A DNA stretch of 5,729 nucleotides from an uncultured Lachnospiraceae bacterium (GTDB lineage Bacteria > Bacillota > Clostridia > Lachnospirales > Lachnospiraceae): contig CAMALD010000105.1 of assembly GCA_945836355.1 (NCBI GenBank), positions 1 to 5,729 of the forward strand, given 5' to 3'. Of this stretch, positions 1 through 5,729 are shown one piece after another (the stretch's first letter is position 1; each line of letters opens with the position of its first letter). The notes beneath the pieces are model-generated. The model was given only the letters and a program-made list of their open reading frames with translations. It ran no database searches and was not told the origin of the DNA. The translations under genes and the position numbers were made by a program.

Positions 1-57
1 CGAACCTATGACCCTCTGCTTGTAAGGCAGATGCTCTCCCAGCTGAGCTAAGACTCC
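1..57 (-). tRNA. tRNA-Val (anticodon UAC), 3' end cut by window edge
   Basis: Read on the minus strand, the gene begins with acceptor arm GGAGTCT, then T8-A9 and a D arm of the form GCTC...GAGC. The anticodon stem TCTGC/GCAGA encloses loop CTTACAA, giving anticodon TAC at 22-24, which reads valine codons. A variable region and the start of the T arm (ATAGGTTCG) follow, and the window ends inside the T loop. About 19 nt of a normal 76-nt tRNA (rest of the T arm, 3' acceptor strand, discriminator) lie outside, so acceptor pairing cannot be checked. A consensus promoter sits just upstream. More tRNA genes may follow beyond the edge, but that is not visible. Confidence 0.95.
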
Positions 58-92
58 GGCTTGTCTGTGTTTCTCTCACGCGAACAAGTCAT

Positions 93-121
93 ATTATACT
101 GATGTTCTTCCGTTTTGTCAA
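93..121 (-). promoter_or_regulatory. Consensus SigA promoter for the tRNA-Val gene
   Basis: On the minus strand a perfect -35 box TTGACA (116-121) and a perfect -10 box TATAAT (93-98) are separated by exactly 17 bp. Transcription would start near position 86, leaving a 5' leader of about 29 nt before the mature tRNA end at 57. A perfect housekeeping promoter is what is expected of a strongly expressed stable-RNA gene. It lies in the 105-nt gap after the receptor gene. I see no convincing intrinsic terminator in this gap. Confidence 0.9.
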
Positions 122-162
122 GAACTTTTTTCTGAAATTTTACCAATTATCACGAATGCTTC

Positions 163-2538
163 TTACGTCCTCATGCTTCCGTCCTGCCAGATAACAAAGC
201 GGAGCGTATGTGCCCGGCTGTATTCCAGCGCAGCCTTTGCATTGTTTTCCAGACTCAGCACCGTTCCGCACTGCTTTCCGCAGACTGCCGCACCGCAGCG
301 GTATCTCGACACAAGCAGGTCACCGGATGAGCGTATCTGCGCAGATAAGCTCTGCAGTTCCCCGAGATACAGCCGATAATCCAGCTCAGCCGCCATGTTG
401 CCGCGGAACGCGCCAAACTGTGTTTCCGATACCCGGAAGACCACCGTATTCTCATCCATCTCAAGTGTGCGCAGACATTCCGCGAAGGAAATCATCATTT
501 CCTGCGCGGCTGCATATCCGTAGGAGTTTTCGATTTCCGTCAGATCCTCCAGCTCCATGTACGCCAACACTGCCTGTGTGCCCGCATATTCCTCAAGGAT
601 ATGCTTCATCCTTTTCAGGCAGGCTGCGACAAGCGGCAGACCGGTCACATCGTCTATTTCCGTCTGCCCTTCCTTATCCTTTGCTTTCGATGATTCCTGT
701 CCCTTCTGTAAGCCCTGTGCTTTCTCTGTATCCGCAGGTCCGTTGGTCAGCCTACGTTCTATATGCTTATCAAGATAATCGAAATCGTCCCTCTGTTTTC
801 TGTTCTGCTCCTGATAGCGCAATCTGCTCTCTTTCCGGTGCAGCCGTGCACTCACCAGATATAACAGGACTGCAAGAATAATCACAACAATCATTAAAAG
901 CACTGCAATTCCCATCCAAAGCGATACTCCCCGTGCACTGCTTTGCTGTTCGTTTTGTTGCTCCACACAATATTGTTCCAGCCATACTGCCGTCGTATCC
1001 CTGTCGGGATATTTCAGCTTATACCAGTCAAACAGCCGGTTCCAGAGTTCAGCCAGCTGCGCAGCATCCTTGCGAAACAGCACTACCTCCTGCACCGGGA
1101 AGCCCACGCCTGCCATCGGATAAAGCAGCTCATCTCCCGAAAGCAGCAGAACATCCAATATGTTTCGCCTTAACAGCACACCGCCGATCGCACCCTGTCT
1201 GAGCGCCTCCAGCATCTCCCTCTCGCTTGCAAAGGGAATGGTACAGTTTTCAAATTCTGTCCCCGTAAGGGTTATCAGTGTGGTGGCGGTGGTGCCCCAA
1301 TAGCAGTGTGCTATCCCTGACTGCTCCGTCTTTTCACGTTTTTCCGGGGACACTGCCGGCACCATGTCAACCCCCTTATAGACCTTCGATGCCGTATAAT
1401 TCTCCGTGATATTCGCTGTCAGCACCGCACCGATTACGATATCCAGCTCATCTTCTTCCAGCAAATCGCGCGCCATACGGTCTGGAGCCACGCTTATTTT
1501 TGTAAACTCGACGCCCGTATACAGTGCCATGAAGTCCATAAAATCATTCATCTCCTGCGCATCGGTGCAAACATCGGCTGTATCATAATCTCCCTCCAGC
1601 CCCTCAAAGGCAAAGCGAAGCGTCCGCCCGATTTCCTCAGGCATTTTACTTTCCTGCTGTTTTAAAAACTCGGTAAAATAGCGGATGCTTTGCTGTCTCA
1701 CCGATTCTCTCAGCAGCCCGCCACTCTCCCCGGCAACCAGATATGCATTGACCAGAAGCAGAAGCTCTTTGAAATCATGGTTTACCGCAGCGATTCCTAC
1801 GCCGCCTTCTGTGCCCGGAATGACGCAAACGCTTTCCAAATCCCCGCATCCGTAGAGCTGCCACAATCTGCTGTCCGGCACCAGTGCTGCTTCGGCTTCT
1901 CCCGCGCGGACCGCCTGCAGCAGTTCTGCCATAGTTTCATATGTGGTGACCTTTCCGATCGGCATCAATGCGCCGACCGACACCTCCGATAAGAGGCATC
2001 CCTTCACGGTACCGATTACATGACCGCCCGCATAGAGGCTTTGGTACAAGCCGCTTCCCTTTGGGGCAACCAGCCACAGCTTTTCCTCCTGTATCCACCC
2101 GGTACAGTACACCGGCATGTCAGACAGCCAGAGCATGCTCATCTCTTTTTCCTCCAGCGGCTGTGCAGGCACTCCGTACAGCAGATCGATGTCGCCTTCT
2201 GCCAGCGCTGCGCGCATCTCCCTGATACTGCCGCGTACCACCTGCACCTGCAATCCGAATTCGTATTGAAGCAGCTCCACCACAGGCACCGCACTGCCGT
2301 ATGCATCCCTGCCGTTCTCCACATACTCCGATTCGTCGGTCACGCCAATGGTCAGTGTTTTCCCGCGCAAGCCTTCCAGATACTGCTTTGCATCTGCATC
2401 CGGCTCAAAGGCAGCCTCCAGCTCCCCCGCAGCATGCACTCCTTGCGGCCGCACTCCCGCACATGCCAAAAGCATGCCAAGGAGCACCAGCCAGACAAAA
2501 TATCGGTATGAATTTGTTTGCATTTTCTTAGCCGCCAT
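163..2538 (-). CDS. Membrane receptor: two tandem solute-binding-like domains plus degenerate GGDEF domain
   Basis: A 791-residue protein. Residues 13-36 form an export signal, possibly cleaved after V-H-A at 36; C26 in LLAC is a weak lipobox alternative. Residues about 58-288 and 306-520 each resemble family 3 periplasmic solute-binding domains, which often bind amino acids. A transmembrane helix spans about 540-564, and a charged, probably helical linker runs to 628. The last domain (about 629-786) keeps the GGDEF-family start DDVTGLP, but the signature after F701-R702-V703 is SETQF (704-708) instead of GGDEF. The usual DxDxFKxIND..GH stretch reads ELEDLTEIENSYGY, and no RxxD inhibitory site is present. 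I infer an inactive cyclase acting as a GTP-, c-di-GMP- or protein-binding output; no EAL domain is seen. The start ATG is 9 nt after GGAG (2548-2551). It follows tyrS by 15 nt and is probably co-transcribed. Its ligand is unknown. Confidence 0.88.
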   Translation of the reverse strand: MAAKKMQTNSYRYFVWLVLLGMLLACAGVRPQGVHAAGELEAAFEPDADAKQYLEGLRGKTLTIGVTDESEYVENGRDAYGSAVPVVELLQYEFGLQVQVVRGSIREMRAALAEGDIDLLYGVPAQPLEEKEMSMLWLSDMPVYCTGWIQEEKLWLVAPKGSGLYQSLYAGGHVIGTVKGCLLSEVSVGALMPIGKVTTYETMAELLQAVRAGEAEAALVPDSRLWQLYGCGDLESVCVIPGTEGGVGIAAVNHDFKELLLLVNAYLVAGESGGLLRESVRQQSIRYFTEFLKQQESKMPEEIGRTLRFAFEGLEGDYDTADVCTDAQEMNDFMDFMALYTGVEFTKISVAPDRMARDLLEEDELDIVIGAVLTANITENYTASKVYKGVDMVPAVSPEKREKTEQSGIAHCYWGTTATTLITLTGTEFENCTIPFASEREMLEALRQGAIGGVLLRRNILDVLLLSGDELLYPMAGVGFPVQEVVLFRKDAAQLAELWNRLFDWYKLKYPDRDTTAVWLEQYCVEQQNEQQSSARGVSLWMGIAVLLMIVVIILAVLLYLVSARLHRKESRLRYQEQNRKQRDDFDYLDKHIERRLTNGPADTEKAQGLQKGQESSKAKDKEGQTEIDDVTGLPLVAACLKRMKHILEEYAGTQAVLAYMELEDLTEIENSYGYAAAQEMMISFAECLRTLEMDENTVVFRVSETQFGAFRGNMAAELDYRLYLGELQSLSAQIRSSGDLLVSRYRCGAAVCGKQCGTVLSLENNAKAALEYSRAHTLRFVIWQDGSMRT

Positions 2539-2553
2539 AACACTCTTCTCCGT

Positions 2554-3858
2554 CTATTTTTCGAAGCAAATAAACTTTTTCTTTCCGATTTTCAGCACAT
2601 TGCTTCCTTTCGACAGCACCATATCTACTTCTGCTGCCGGGGCACCGTTTAACTGTACACCGCCCTGTCTGACCAGCCGGCGGAACTCACTGCCCGAAGC
2701 TATAAGCTTATTTTCTATCAAACAAGGGACAATGTCAAGCAGTGTTTGCATATCATCAGTGCAGGCAACTGTTAACATATCCTGAGGAAGCTGTCCGGCA
2801 GAAAATACGCTTAAAAAGTATTCCCTTGCCTTGAGCGCCAGCTCCCCGCCGTGGTATAATGCAGTGACGATCTGCGCCAGCTCCAGCTTGATATTGCGCG
2901 GATTCTCTCCCTGCTCCATGCGCTCACAGTACCGTTCCACCTCATCCGGGTGCACATCCGTTACAAGTTCAAAGTATCTGCGAATCAGGCTGTCCGGAAT
3001 CTCCATGATTTTCTTAAACATTACCTCCGGTGCTTCATTCACTCCGATGTAATTTCCGAGGCTCTTGCTCATCTTCTCCACCCCGTCCAGTCCTTCCAGA
3101 ATCGGCATAAAAATCGCAATCTGCGGCTCCATGCCCATTGCGCGCTGCAGGGTGCGTCCCATCAGTACGTTGAAGGTCTGATCGGTGCCGCCGAGCTCGA
3201 TATCTGCCTTAATCTGCACCGAATCGTACGCCTGCATCAGCGGGTAAAAAAATTCATGCAAGCCAATGGCTTCCTGCTTTTTGTAGCGGTTGGAGAAATC
3301 TTCTCTTTCCAGAAGCCGCGCCACCGTAGTGCTTGCCGCCAGCTTCAATACTTCTTCAAAGCTCATCCCTGCCAGCCACTCGCTGTTAAACCGCACCTCT
3401 GTCTTTTTGCGGTCGAGCACCTTAAAAATCTGCTCCATGTAGGTGGCTGCATTTTCTTTTACCTGTTCCTCGGACAGCGGCTTTCTGGTCCTGGATTTTC
3501 CGGTCGGATCACCAATCTTTCCGGTGAAATCACCGATGATGATGACTGCCCGATGTCCCAGCTCCTGCATCTGCCGCACCTTGCGCAGCACGACCGTGTG
3601 TCCGAGGTGGATATCCGGTGCGCTCGGGTCCAGCCCCAGCTTGATGACCAGTGGCTGATGCTTCTCTATTGACCTGCAAAGCTTTTCTCTGAGTTCATCC
3701 TCCTGAATCATCTCCAGAGTGCCCTTTCGGATGATGCGCAGCTGTTCCTCGGCAAGCCGTTTCGTTTCTTCTGCTGCTATGTTCATCCCGGTTATTCCCG
3801 TGTTGGTTGTCATGGTTGCTTCCGCGTTGATTCCCTTTCCTGCCTCGTTTGTGTTCAT
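2554..3858 (-). CDS. tyrS: Tyrosyl-tRNA synthetase
   Basis: Class I synthetase that charges tRNA-Tyr with tyrosine using ATP, in the cytoplasm. With the start chosen here it has 434 residues. The HIGH-type motif HLGH is at 84-87, GGTDQTFN (from about 223) supplies the tyrosine-pocket Asp and Gln, and the catalytic loop KMSKS is at 262-266. A C-terminal S4-like RNA-binding domain covers about 368-434. The DFTGKIGDPTGKS segment and the GGTDQ form suggest the TyrZ-like branch. ATG at 3856-3858 is preferred because AGGAGG ends 8 nt upstream; the ATG at 3862-3864 is only 2 nt away. The first 25 residues or so are Asn/Thr/Gly-rich and lie before the usual family start. An internal ATG at 3784-3786 would give about 410 residues but has only a weak ribosome site. 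A tyrosine T-box precedes the gene, and the receptor gene follows after 15 nt. Confidence 0.96.
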   Translation of the reverse strand: MNTNEAGKGINAEATMTTNTGITGMNIAAEETKRLAEEQLRIIRKGTLEMIQEDELREKLCRSIEKHQPLVIKLGLDPSAPDIHLGHTVVLRKVRQMQELGHRAVIIIGDFTGKIGDPTGKSRTRKPLSEEQVKENAATYMEQIFKVLDRKKTEVRFNSEWLAGMSFEEVLKLAASTTVARLLEREDFSNRYKKQEAIGLHEFFYPLMQAYDSVQIKADIELGGTDQTFNVLMGRTLQRAMGMEPQIAIFMPILEGLDGVEKMSKSLGNYIGVNEAPEVMFKKIMEIPDSLIRRYFELVTDVHPDEVERYCERMEQGENPRNIKLELAQIVTALYHGGELALKAREYFLSVFSAGQLPQDMLTVACTDDMQTLLDIVPCLIENKLIASGSEFRRLVRQGGVQLNGAPAAEVDMVLSKGSNVLKIGKKKFICFEK

Positions 3859-3866
3859 GTTCATAA

Positions 3867-3872
3867 CCTCCT
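3867..3872 (-). promoter_or_regulatory. Ribosome binding site deciding the tyrS start
   Basis: AGGAGG on the minus strand is a full Shine-Dalgarno match. Two in-frame ATGs follow. The first (3862-3864) is 2 nt away, too close for normal initiation. The second (3856-3858) is 8 nt away, which is optimal. The site argues against the longer open frame that starts at 3999 inside the leader, which has no ribosome site. Confidence 0.85.
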
Positions 3873-3950
3873 GTTGGTGTGTTTGCTCCGGCTCTCCCCT
3901 TATTTCCGGAAAGCCATAACATAATCCAAAACATTTCTCTATGAACAGAA

Positions 3951-3978
3951 CGAAGAATCTTACCTGCAAGATTCTTCG
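3951..3978 (-). repeat. 11-bp hairpin in the tyrS leader after the T-box terminator
   Basis: A perfect inverted repeat: arm CGAAGAATCTT, 6-nt loop GCAGGT, arm AAGATTCTTCG, read on the minus strand. It lies about 40 nt past the T-box terminator and about 80 nt before the tyrS ribosome site. The sequence after it (TTCTGTTC) is only partly U-rich, so it is at best a weak terminator. It could stabilise or expose the processed mRNA end, or act as a second attenuation element. The pairing is visible; the role is unknown. Confidence 0.6.
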
Positions 3979-4019
3979 CGCGCAAAACAGCATTGCCATT
4001 TTTGCGTAGCTCTAACGAC

Positions 4020-4048
4020 AAAAACGCCCTCTGCTCATGCAGAGGGCG
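4020..4048 (-). terminator. Intrinsic terminator of the tyrS T-box
   Basis: On the minus strand CGCCCTCTGC, loop ATGA and GCAGAGGGCG form a perfect 10-bp GC-rich stem (4025-4048), followed by five U residues (4020-4024). Its 5' arm overlaps the CCUC and UUCGC stretches needed for the competing antiterminator, as expected for T-box attenuation. It would stop transcription before tyrS when tRNA-Tyr is charged. Confidence 0.93.
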
Positions 4049-4297
4049 AATCATTCGCGTTACCACCTCAATTTATCAATCGCTCACGCGACTGACCTCT
4101 TCGAGTACTCAGAAATAGATATTATCTCCGGTGATACTCTAGCACGATAACGGGTGCGGGGACCGTCAACAGCCTACTGGAAATTAATTTCGTTGGGTGT
4201 GATGCTCAAAGATGTATTCGGGACCGTTTCCTTTGCGCCTCTCATCAACCGGCTACTTTCTGTAAAATCTCCTGGTCCTTACTCTTTCTTCTCATAG
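4020..4297 (-). promoter_or_regulatory. Tyrosine-specific T-box riboswitch (leader of tyrS)
   Basis: T-box leaders bind uncharged tRNA through a specifier codon and the tRNA 3' end, switching a terminator to an antiterminator. Stem I pairs GGACC (4274-4278) with GGUCC (4221-4225). Below it the specifier loop has AGUAA on one side and GAAUACAUC on the other, placing codon UAC (tyrosine) at 4214-4216. The conserved GGUUGAUGAGAGGC lies in the apical part of Stem I. A stem of CAGUCGC and GCGAUUG closed by a GUGA tetraloop (4077-4094) fits Stem III. The T-box motif (4056-4068) forms the antiterminator: GAGG (4066-4069) with CCUC (4042-4045), bulge UGGUAAC (4059-4065), then GCGAA with UUCGC. UGGU in the bulge matches an ACCA tRNA end, consistent with discriminator A of tRNA-Tyr. 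It should control tyrS and the receptor gene behind it. Confidence 0.95.
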
Positions 4298-4325
4298 CGA
4301 TGTGTTATGAAATTATGTTGTGCCA

Positions 4326-4354
4326 AGTATAAAGCATTCCCTCTTATCTGTCAA
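4326..4354 (-). promoter_or_regulatory. SigA promoter of the tyrS T-box transcript
   Basis: On the minus strand, a perfect -35 TTGACA (4349-4354) and -10 TATACT (4326-4331) have a 17-bp spacer. Transcription would start near 4319, about 22 nt before Stem I of the T-box and about 460 nt before the tyrS start codon. The TGA inside TTGACA is the stop codon (4351-4353) of the upstream small gene, so the two units abut without a separating terminator that I can see. Confidence 0.88.
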
Positions 4355-4617
4355 GCTTTTTTATTCACCGCATCCATAAGATGCGATTTTATCACTGCAC
4401 CGGCTATCTCCTTGCCCTTGGAAACCACTGCACCTGCCGCTGCAGCCACAGCGAAAAACGCGAGCAGCTTTACCACCTTTCCCGCAAGCTTTTTCTTCCA
4501 GACCTTTTTCATTGCTTTCACTTTTTTGTTTACCAATTTATCAATCTGACGTGCCTGCTTTTTTTGCAGCTTTGCGCGCTCCTCTGCGCTTCTTGTTAAA
4601 AATGATTTCTTTACCAT
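4351..4617 (-). CDS. Small, highly basic protein with one hydrophobic segment, unknown function
   Basis: An 88-residue protein I do not recognise. It has 21 Lys and 3 Arg against 5 acidic residues. The first 47 residues form a Lys-rich, probably helical, polar region with a WKKK cluster at 40-43. Residues about 48-65 (VVKLLAFFAVAAAAGAVV) are hydrophobic and could be one membrane helix or an amphipathic membrane anchor. The tail is mixed and ends NKKA. There is no signal-peptide layout, because the long basic stretch comes first. The start is supported by AAAGGAG (4625-4631), 7 nt before the ATG. It lies 69 nt after cdd with no terminator visible between, so it may be the last gene of the deoC-cdd unit. 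The strong ribosome site and biased composition make a real gene likely. A role at the membrane or with nucleic acid is only a guess. Confidence 0.75.
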   Translation of the reverse strand: MVKKSFLTRSAEERAKLQKKQARQIDKLVNKKVKAMKKVWKKKLAGKVVKLLAFFAVAAAAGAVVSKGKEIAGAVIKSHLMDAVNKKA

Positions 4618-4686
4618 GACTCTTCTCCTTTCCGGCGGCCCTGAAACGCTGTTTTTCCTGCTGATACTCCTCCGCTACGGAACGAC

Positions 4687-5121
4687 TCAGTCCTTCTTTA
4701 GATTTTCCGGTGAAAAGCCCAGCGGAAACAGCTCCTCAAGCCGATACTTCCGATAATCGCCCTCCGAACGCGCCAGTATTACATAAAAATCCTGCGGTGA
4801 GCAGAACTCAGCCATCACCTGCCGACAGACGCCGCACGGTGCGGTATATCCGGTCGGTATGCCATCCTTTCCGCCGATAATCGCAATGGCGGCAAATTCC
4901 CTTTCGCCCTCGCTGATAGCCTTGAAAAATGCGGTGCGCTCAGCACAAACTGTAGGGGAAAATGCCGCATTTTCGATATTGCAGCCGGTATATATTTCCC
5001 GGCTCGCAGTCAATAATGCCGCGCCGACCTTAAAGCCTGAGTACGGTGCGTATGCCATGCCCATCATTTTTCCGGCTTCCAAAATCAACTGACGGCAGAT
5101 GGTATCATTCAGTATATCCAT
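4687..5121 (-). CDS. cdd: Cytidine deaminase
   Basis: Zinc-dependent enzyme that converts cytidine and deoxycytidine to uridine and deoxyuridine in pyrimidine salvage, in the cytoplasm. Counted from the ATG chosen here it has 144 residues, matching the short homotetrameric class. The zinc and proton-shuttle motif CAE gives Cys59 and catalytic Glu61, and PCGVC supplies zinc ligands Cys96 and Cys99. The nucleoside-binding stretch CNIENAAFSP precedes CAE, and APYSGFKVGAAL near the N terminus is typical of the family. An ATG three codons upstream (5128-5130) directly abuts AGGAG, leaving no spacing, so the ATG at 5119-5121 (9-nt spacing) is preferred; the choice only changes three residues. It follows deoC by 15 nt, which supports a nucleoside-salvage operon. 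Confidence 0.95.
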   Translation of the reverse strand: MDILNDTICRQLILEAGKMMGMAYAPYSGFKVGAALLTASREIYTGCNIENAAFSPTVCAERTAFFKAISEGEREFAAIAIIGGKDGIPTGYTAPCGVCRQVMAEFCSPQDFYVILARSEGDYRKYRLEELFPLGFSPENLKKD

Positions 5122-5130
5122 CCTTTTCAT

Positions 5131-5135
5131 CTCCT
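5131..5135 (-). promoter_or_regulatory. Ribosome binding site of cdd, just after the deoC stop
   Basis: AGGAG on the minus strand lies one base after the deoC stop codon (5137-5139). It directly touches the ATG at 5128-5130 and is 9 nt from the ATG at 5119-5121. The second is therefore the likely start. The tight packing fits co-transcription, and perhaps translational coupling, of deoC and cdd. Confidence 0.75.
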
Positions 5136-5136
5136 A

Positions 5137-5729
5137 TCACTTCTCCATGCTCTTCACGAGCCTGACAATGCGGCTGGTGCCTAAACGGTCTGCACCGAGC
5201 TGCATGAACCGTTGCGCATCCTCCATACAGGAAATGCCGCCCGCCGCCTTAATCCTGATGTTTTCTCCGACGTGCTTCGCAAAAAGCTCGATATCTGCAA
5301 AGGTTGCACCTGCGGTGGAAAACCCGGTGGAGGTCTTGATATAGTCCGCTCCAGCCGCTGTCACCACATCACACATATGACATTTCTCCTCTTCGGTGAG
5401 CAGGCAGGTCTCGATGATGACCTTCAATATTTTGTCACCCGCAACGGCTTTTAGGCTCTCGATTTCCGCCTGCACGAGGTCGTAGCGTCCTTCCTTCACC
5501 CAGCCGAGATTGATTACCATATCGACCTCGTCCGCGCCGTTTGCAATGGCATCCTTTGTCTCAAACACTTTGACTGCAGTGGTATTGTAGCCGTTTGGGA
5601 AGCCGATGACCGTGCAGATTGCCATGCGTTCTCCCACATACTCCTTCGCCTGTCTGACAAAGGATGGCGGTATGCACACCGAAGCTGTCTGAAACCGAAT
5701 CGCATCATCGCATATCTGACGAATCTCCT
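5137..5729 (-). CDS. deoC: Deoxyribose-phosphate aldolase, 5' end outside window
   Basis: Class I (Schiff-base) aldolase that splits 2-deoxyribose 5-phosphate into glyceraldehyde 3-phosphate and acetaldehyde, the last step of deoxynucleoside breakdown, in the cytoplasm. 196 C-terminal residues are visible and the frame stays open through the right edge; roughly 20-30 residues are probably missing from a usual length near 220. The fragment opens with [17 protein letters not shown], a typical early deoC stretch. Catalytic residues by family comparison are Asp in EVDMVIN (visible residue 69), Schiff-base Lys in [10 protein letters not shown] (131) and the second Lys in RIKAAGG (160). GGIS and GADRLGTS near the C terminus fit the phosphate-binding end of the barrel. 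A GTG at 5677-5679 is an internal Val codon, not the start. The gene ends in TGA and leads directly into cdd. Confidence 0.95.
   Translation of the reverse strand, partial: EIRQICDDAIRFQTASVCIPPSFVRQAKEYVGERMAICTVIGFPNGYNTTAVKVFETKDAIANGADEVDMVINLGWVKEGRYDLVQAEIESLKAVAGDKILKVIIETCLLTEEEKCHMCDVVTAAGADYIKTSTGFSTAGATFADIELFAKHVGENIRIKAAGGISCMEDAQRFMQLGADRLGTSRIVRLVKSMEK

Noticed and set aside
104..125. Inverted repeat GTTCTT / AAGAAC with a 10-nt spacer over the -35 box of the tRNA promoter
   Set aside because: Only 6 bp per arm, which can occur by chance, and an operator on a constitutive tRNA promoter is unlikely; not a terminator because no U tract follows.
210..881. Long open frame on the plus strand (223 codons) opposite the receptor gene
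   Set aside because: It is antisense to a well-supported gene, its product is Pro/Ser/Arg-rich as expected of a shadow frame, and no convincing ribosome site was seen.
2020..2511. Plus-strand frame of 163 codons opposite the receptor N-terminal region
   Set aside because: His/Gln/Arg-rich shadow of the coding strand without recognisable domains or an expression signal.
2950..3672. Plus-strand frame of 240 codons opposite tyrS
   Set aside because: It lies fully inside the highly conserved tyrS coding sequence on the other strand and resembles no family; treated as an antisense shadow.
3859..3999. In-frame upstream extension of tyrS, or a leader peptide starting at the ATG at 3997-3999
   Set aside because: No ribosome site precedes it, it has no stop of its own before tyrS, it crosses the leader hairpin, and the AGGAGG at 3867-3872 points to the start at 3858.
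4540..4700. Coding-like second frame running from the cdd end across the 69-nt gap into the small gene (reads SVAEEYQQEKQRFRAAGKEK)
   Set aside because: It has no start codon with a ribosome site and stops inside the small gene; purine-rich sequence explains the Lys/Glu-rich look.
1..5729. CRISPR arrays, insertion sequences, phage genes or attachment sites
   Set aside because: No direct-repeat arrays, transposase or integrase motifs were seen. The tRNA gene could serve as an attachment site, but its 3' end is outside the window.

Overview
The window looks like a stretch of Firmicutes chromosome, most likely a gut-type clostridial (Lachnospiraceae-like) genome with roughly half GC. The reasons are strong AGGAG-type ribosome binding sites, near-consensus SigA promoters with 17-bp spacers, a tyrosine T-box riboswitch in front of tyrS, and a large receptor with extracellular solute-binding domains fused to a GGDEF-like domain. 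The family assignment is inference from gene style; no search was run. Every gene I can support lies on the minus strand, so transcription runs from high to low coordinates.

In transcription order: (1) the 3' part of deoC (deoxyribose-phosphate aldolase), cut by the window edge, followed 15 nt later by cdd (cytidine deaminase), a nucleoside-salvage pair. (2) After 69 nt, an 88-residue very lysine-rich protein with one hydrophobic segment, of unknown function. (3) A strong promoter whose -35 box overlaps the stop codon of that small gene. It drives a leader of about 460 nt containing a complete tyrosine T-box (UAC specifier, loop-E-type specifier loop, Stem III, antiterminator with UGGU bulge, intrinsic terminator) and then an extra 11-bp hairpin. 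(4) tyrS (tyrosyl-tRNA synthetase). (5) Only 15 nt after tyrS, a 791-residue membrane receptor with two tandem solute-binding-protein-like domains, a transmembrane helix and a GGDEF-type domain whose catalytic, metal-binding and inhibitory-site residues are all replaced. (6) A promoter with perfect consensus boxes driving a tRNA-Val(UAC) gene cut by the left edge.

DeoC and Cdd work in deoxynucleoside and cytidine breakdown. TyrRS charges tRNA-Tyr, and uncharged tRNA-Tyr should release the T-box terminator to raise tyrS expression. The receptor has no promoter of its own that I can see, so it is probably made from the same T-box-controlled transcript. Its expression would then rise when charged tRNA-Tyr falls. 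This pairing of tyrS with a predicted pseudo-diguanylate-cyclase receptor is the most interesting thing in the window.
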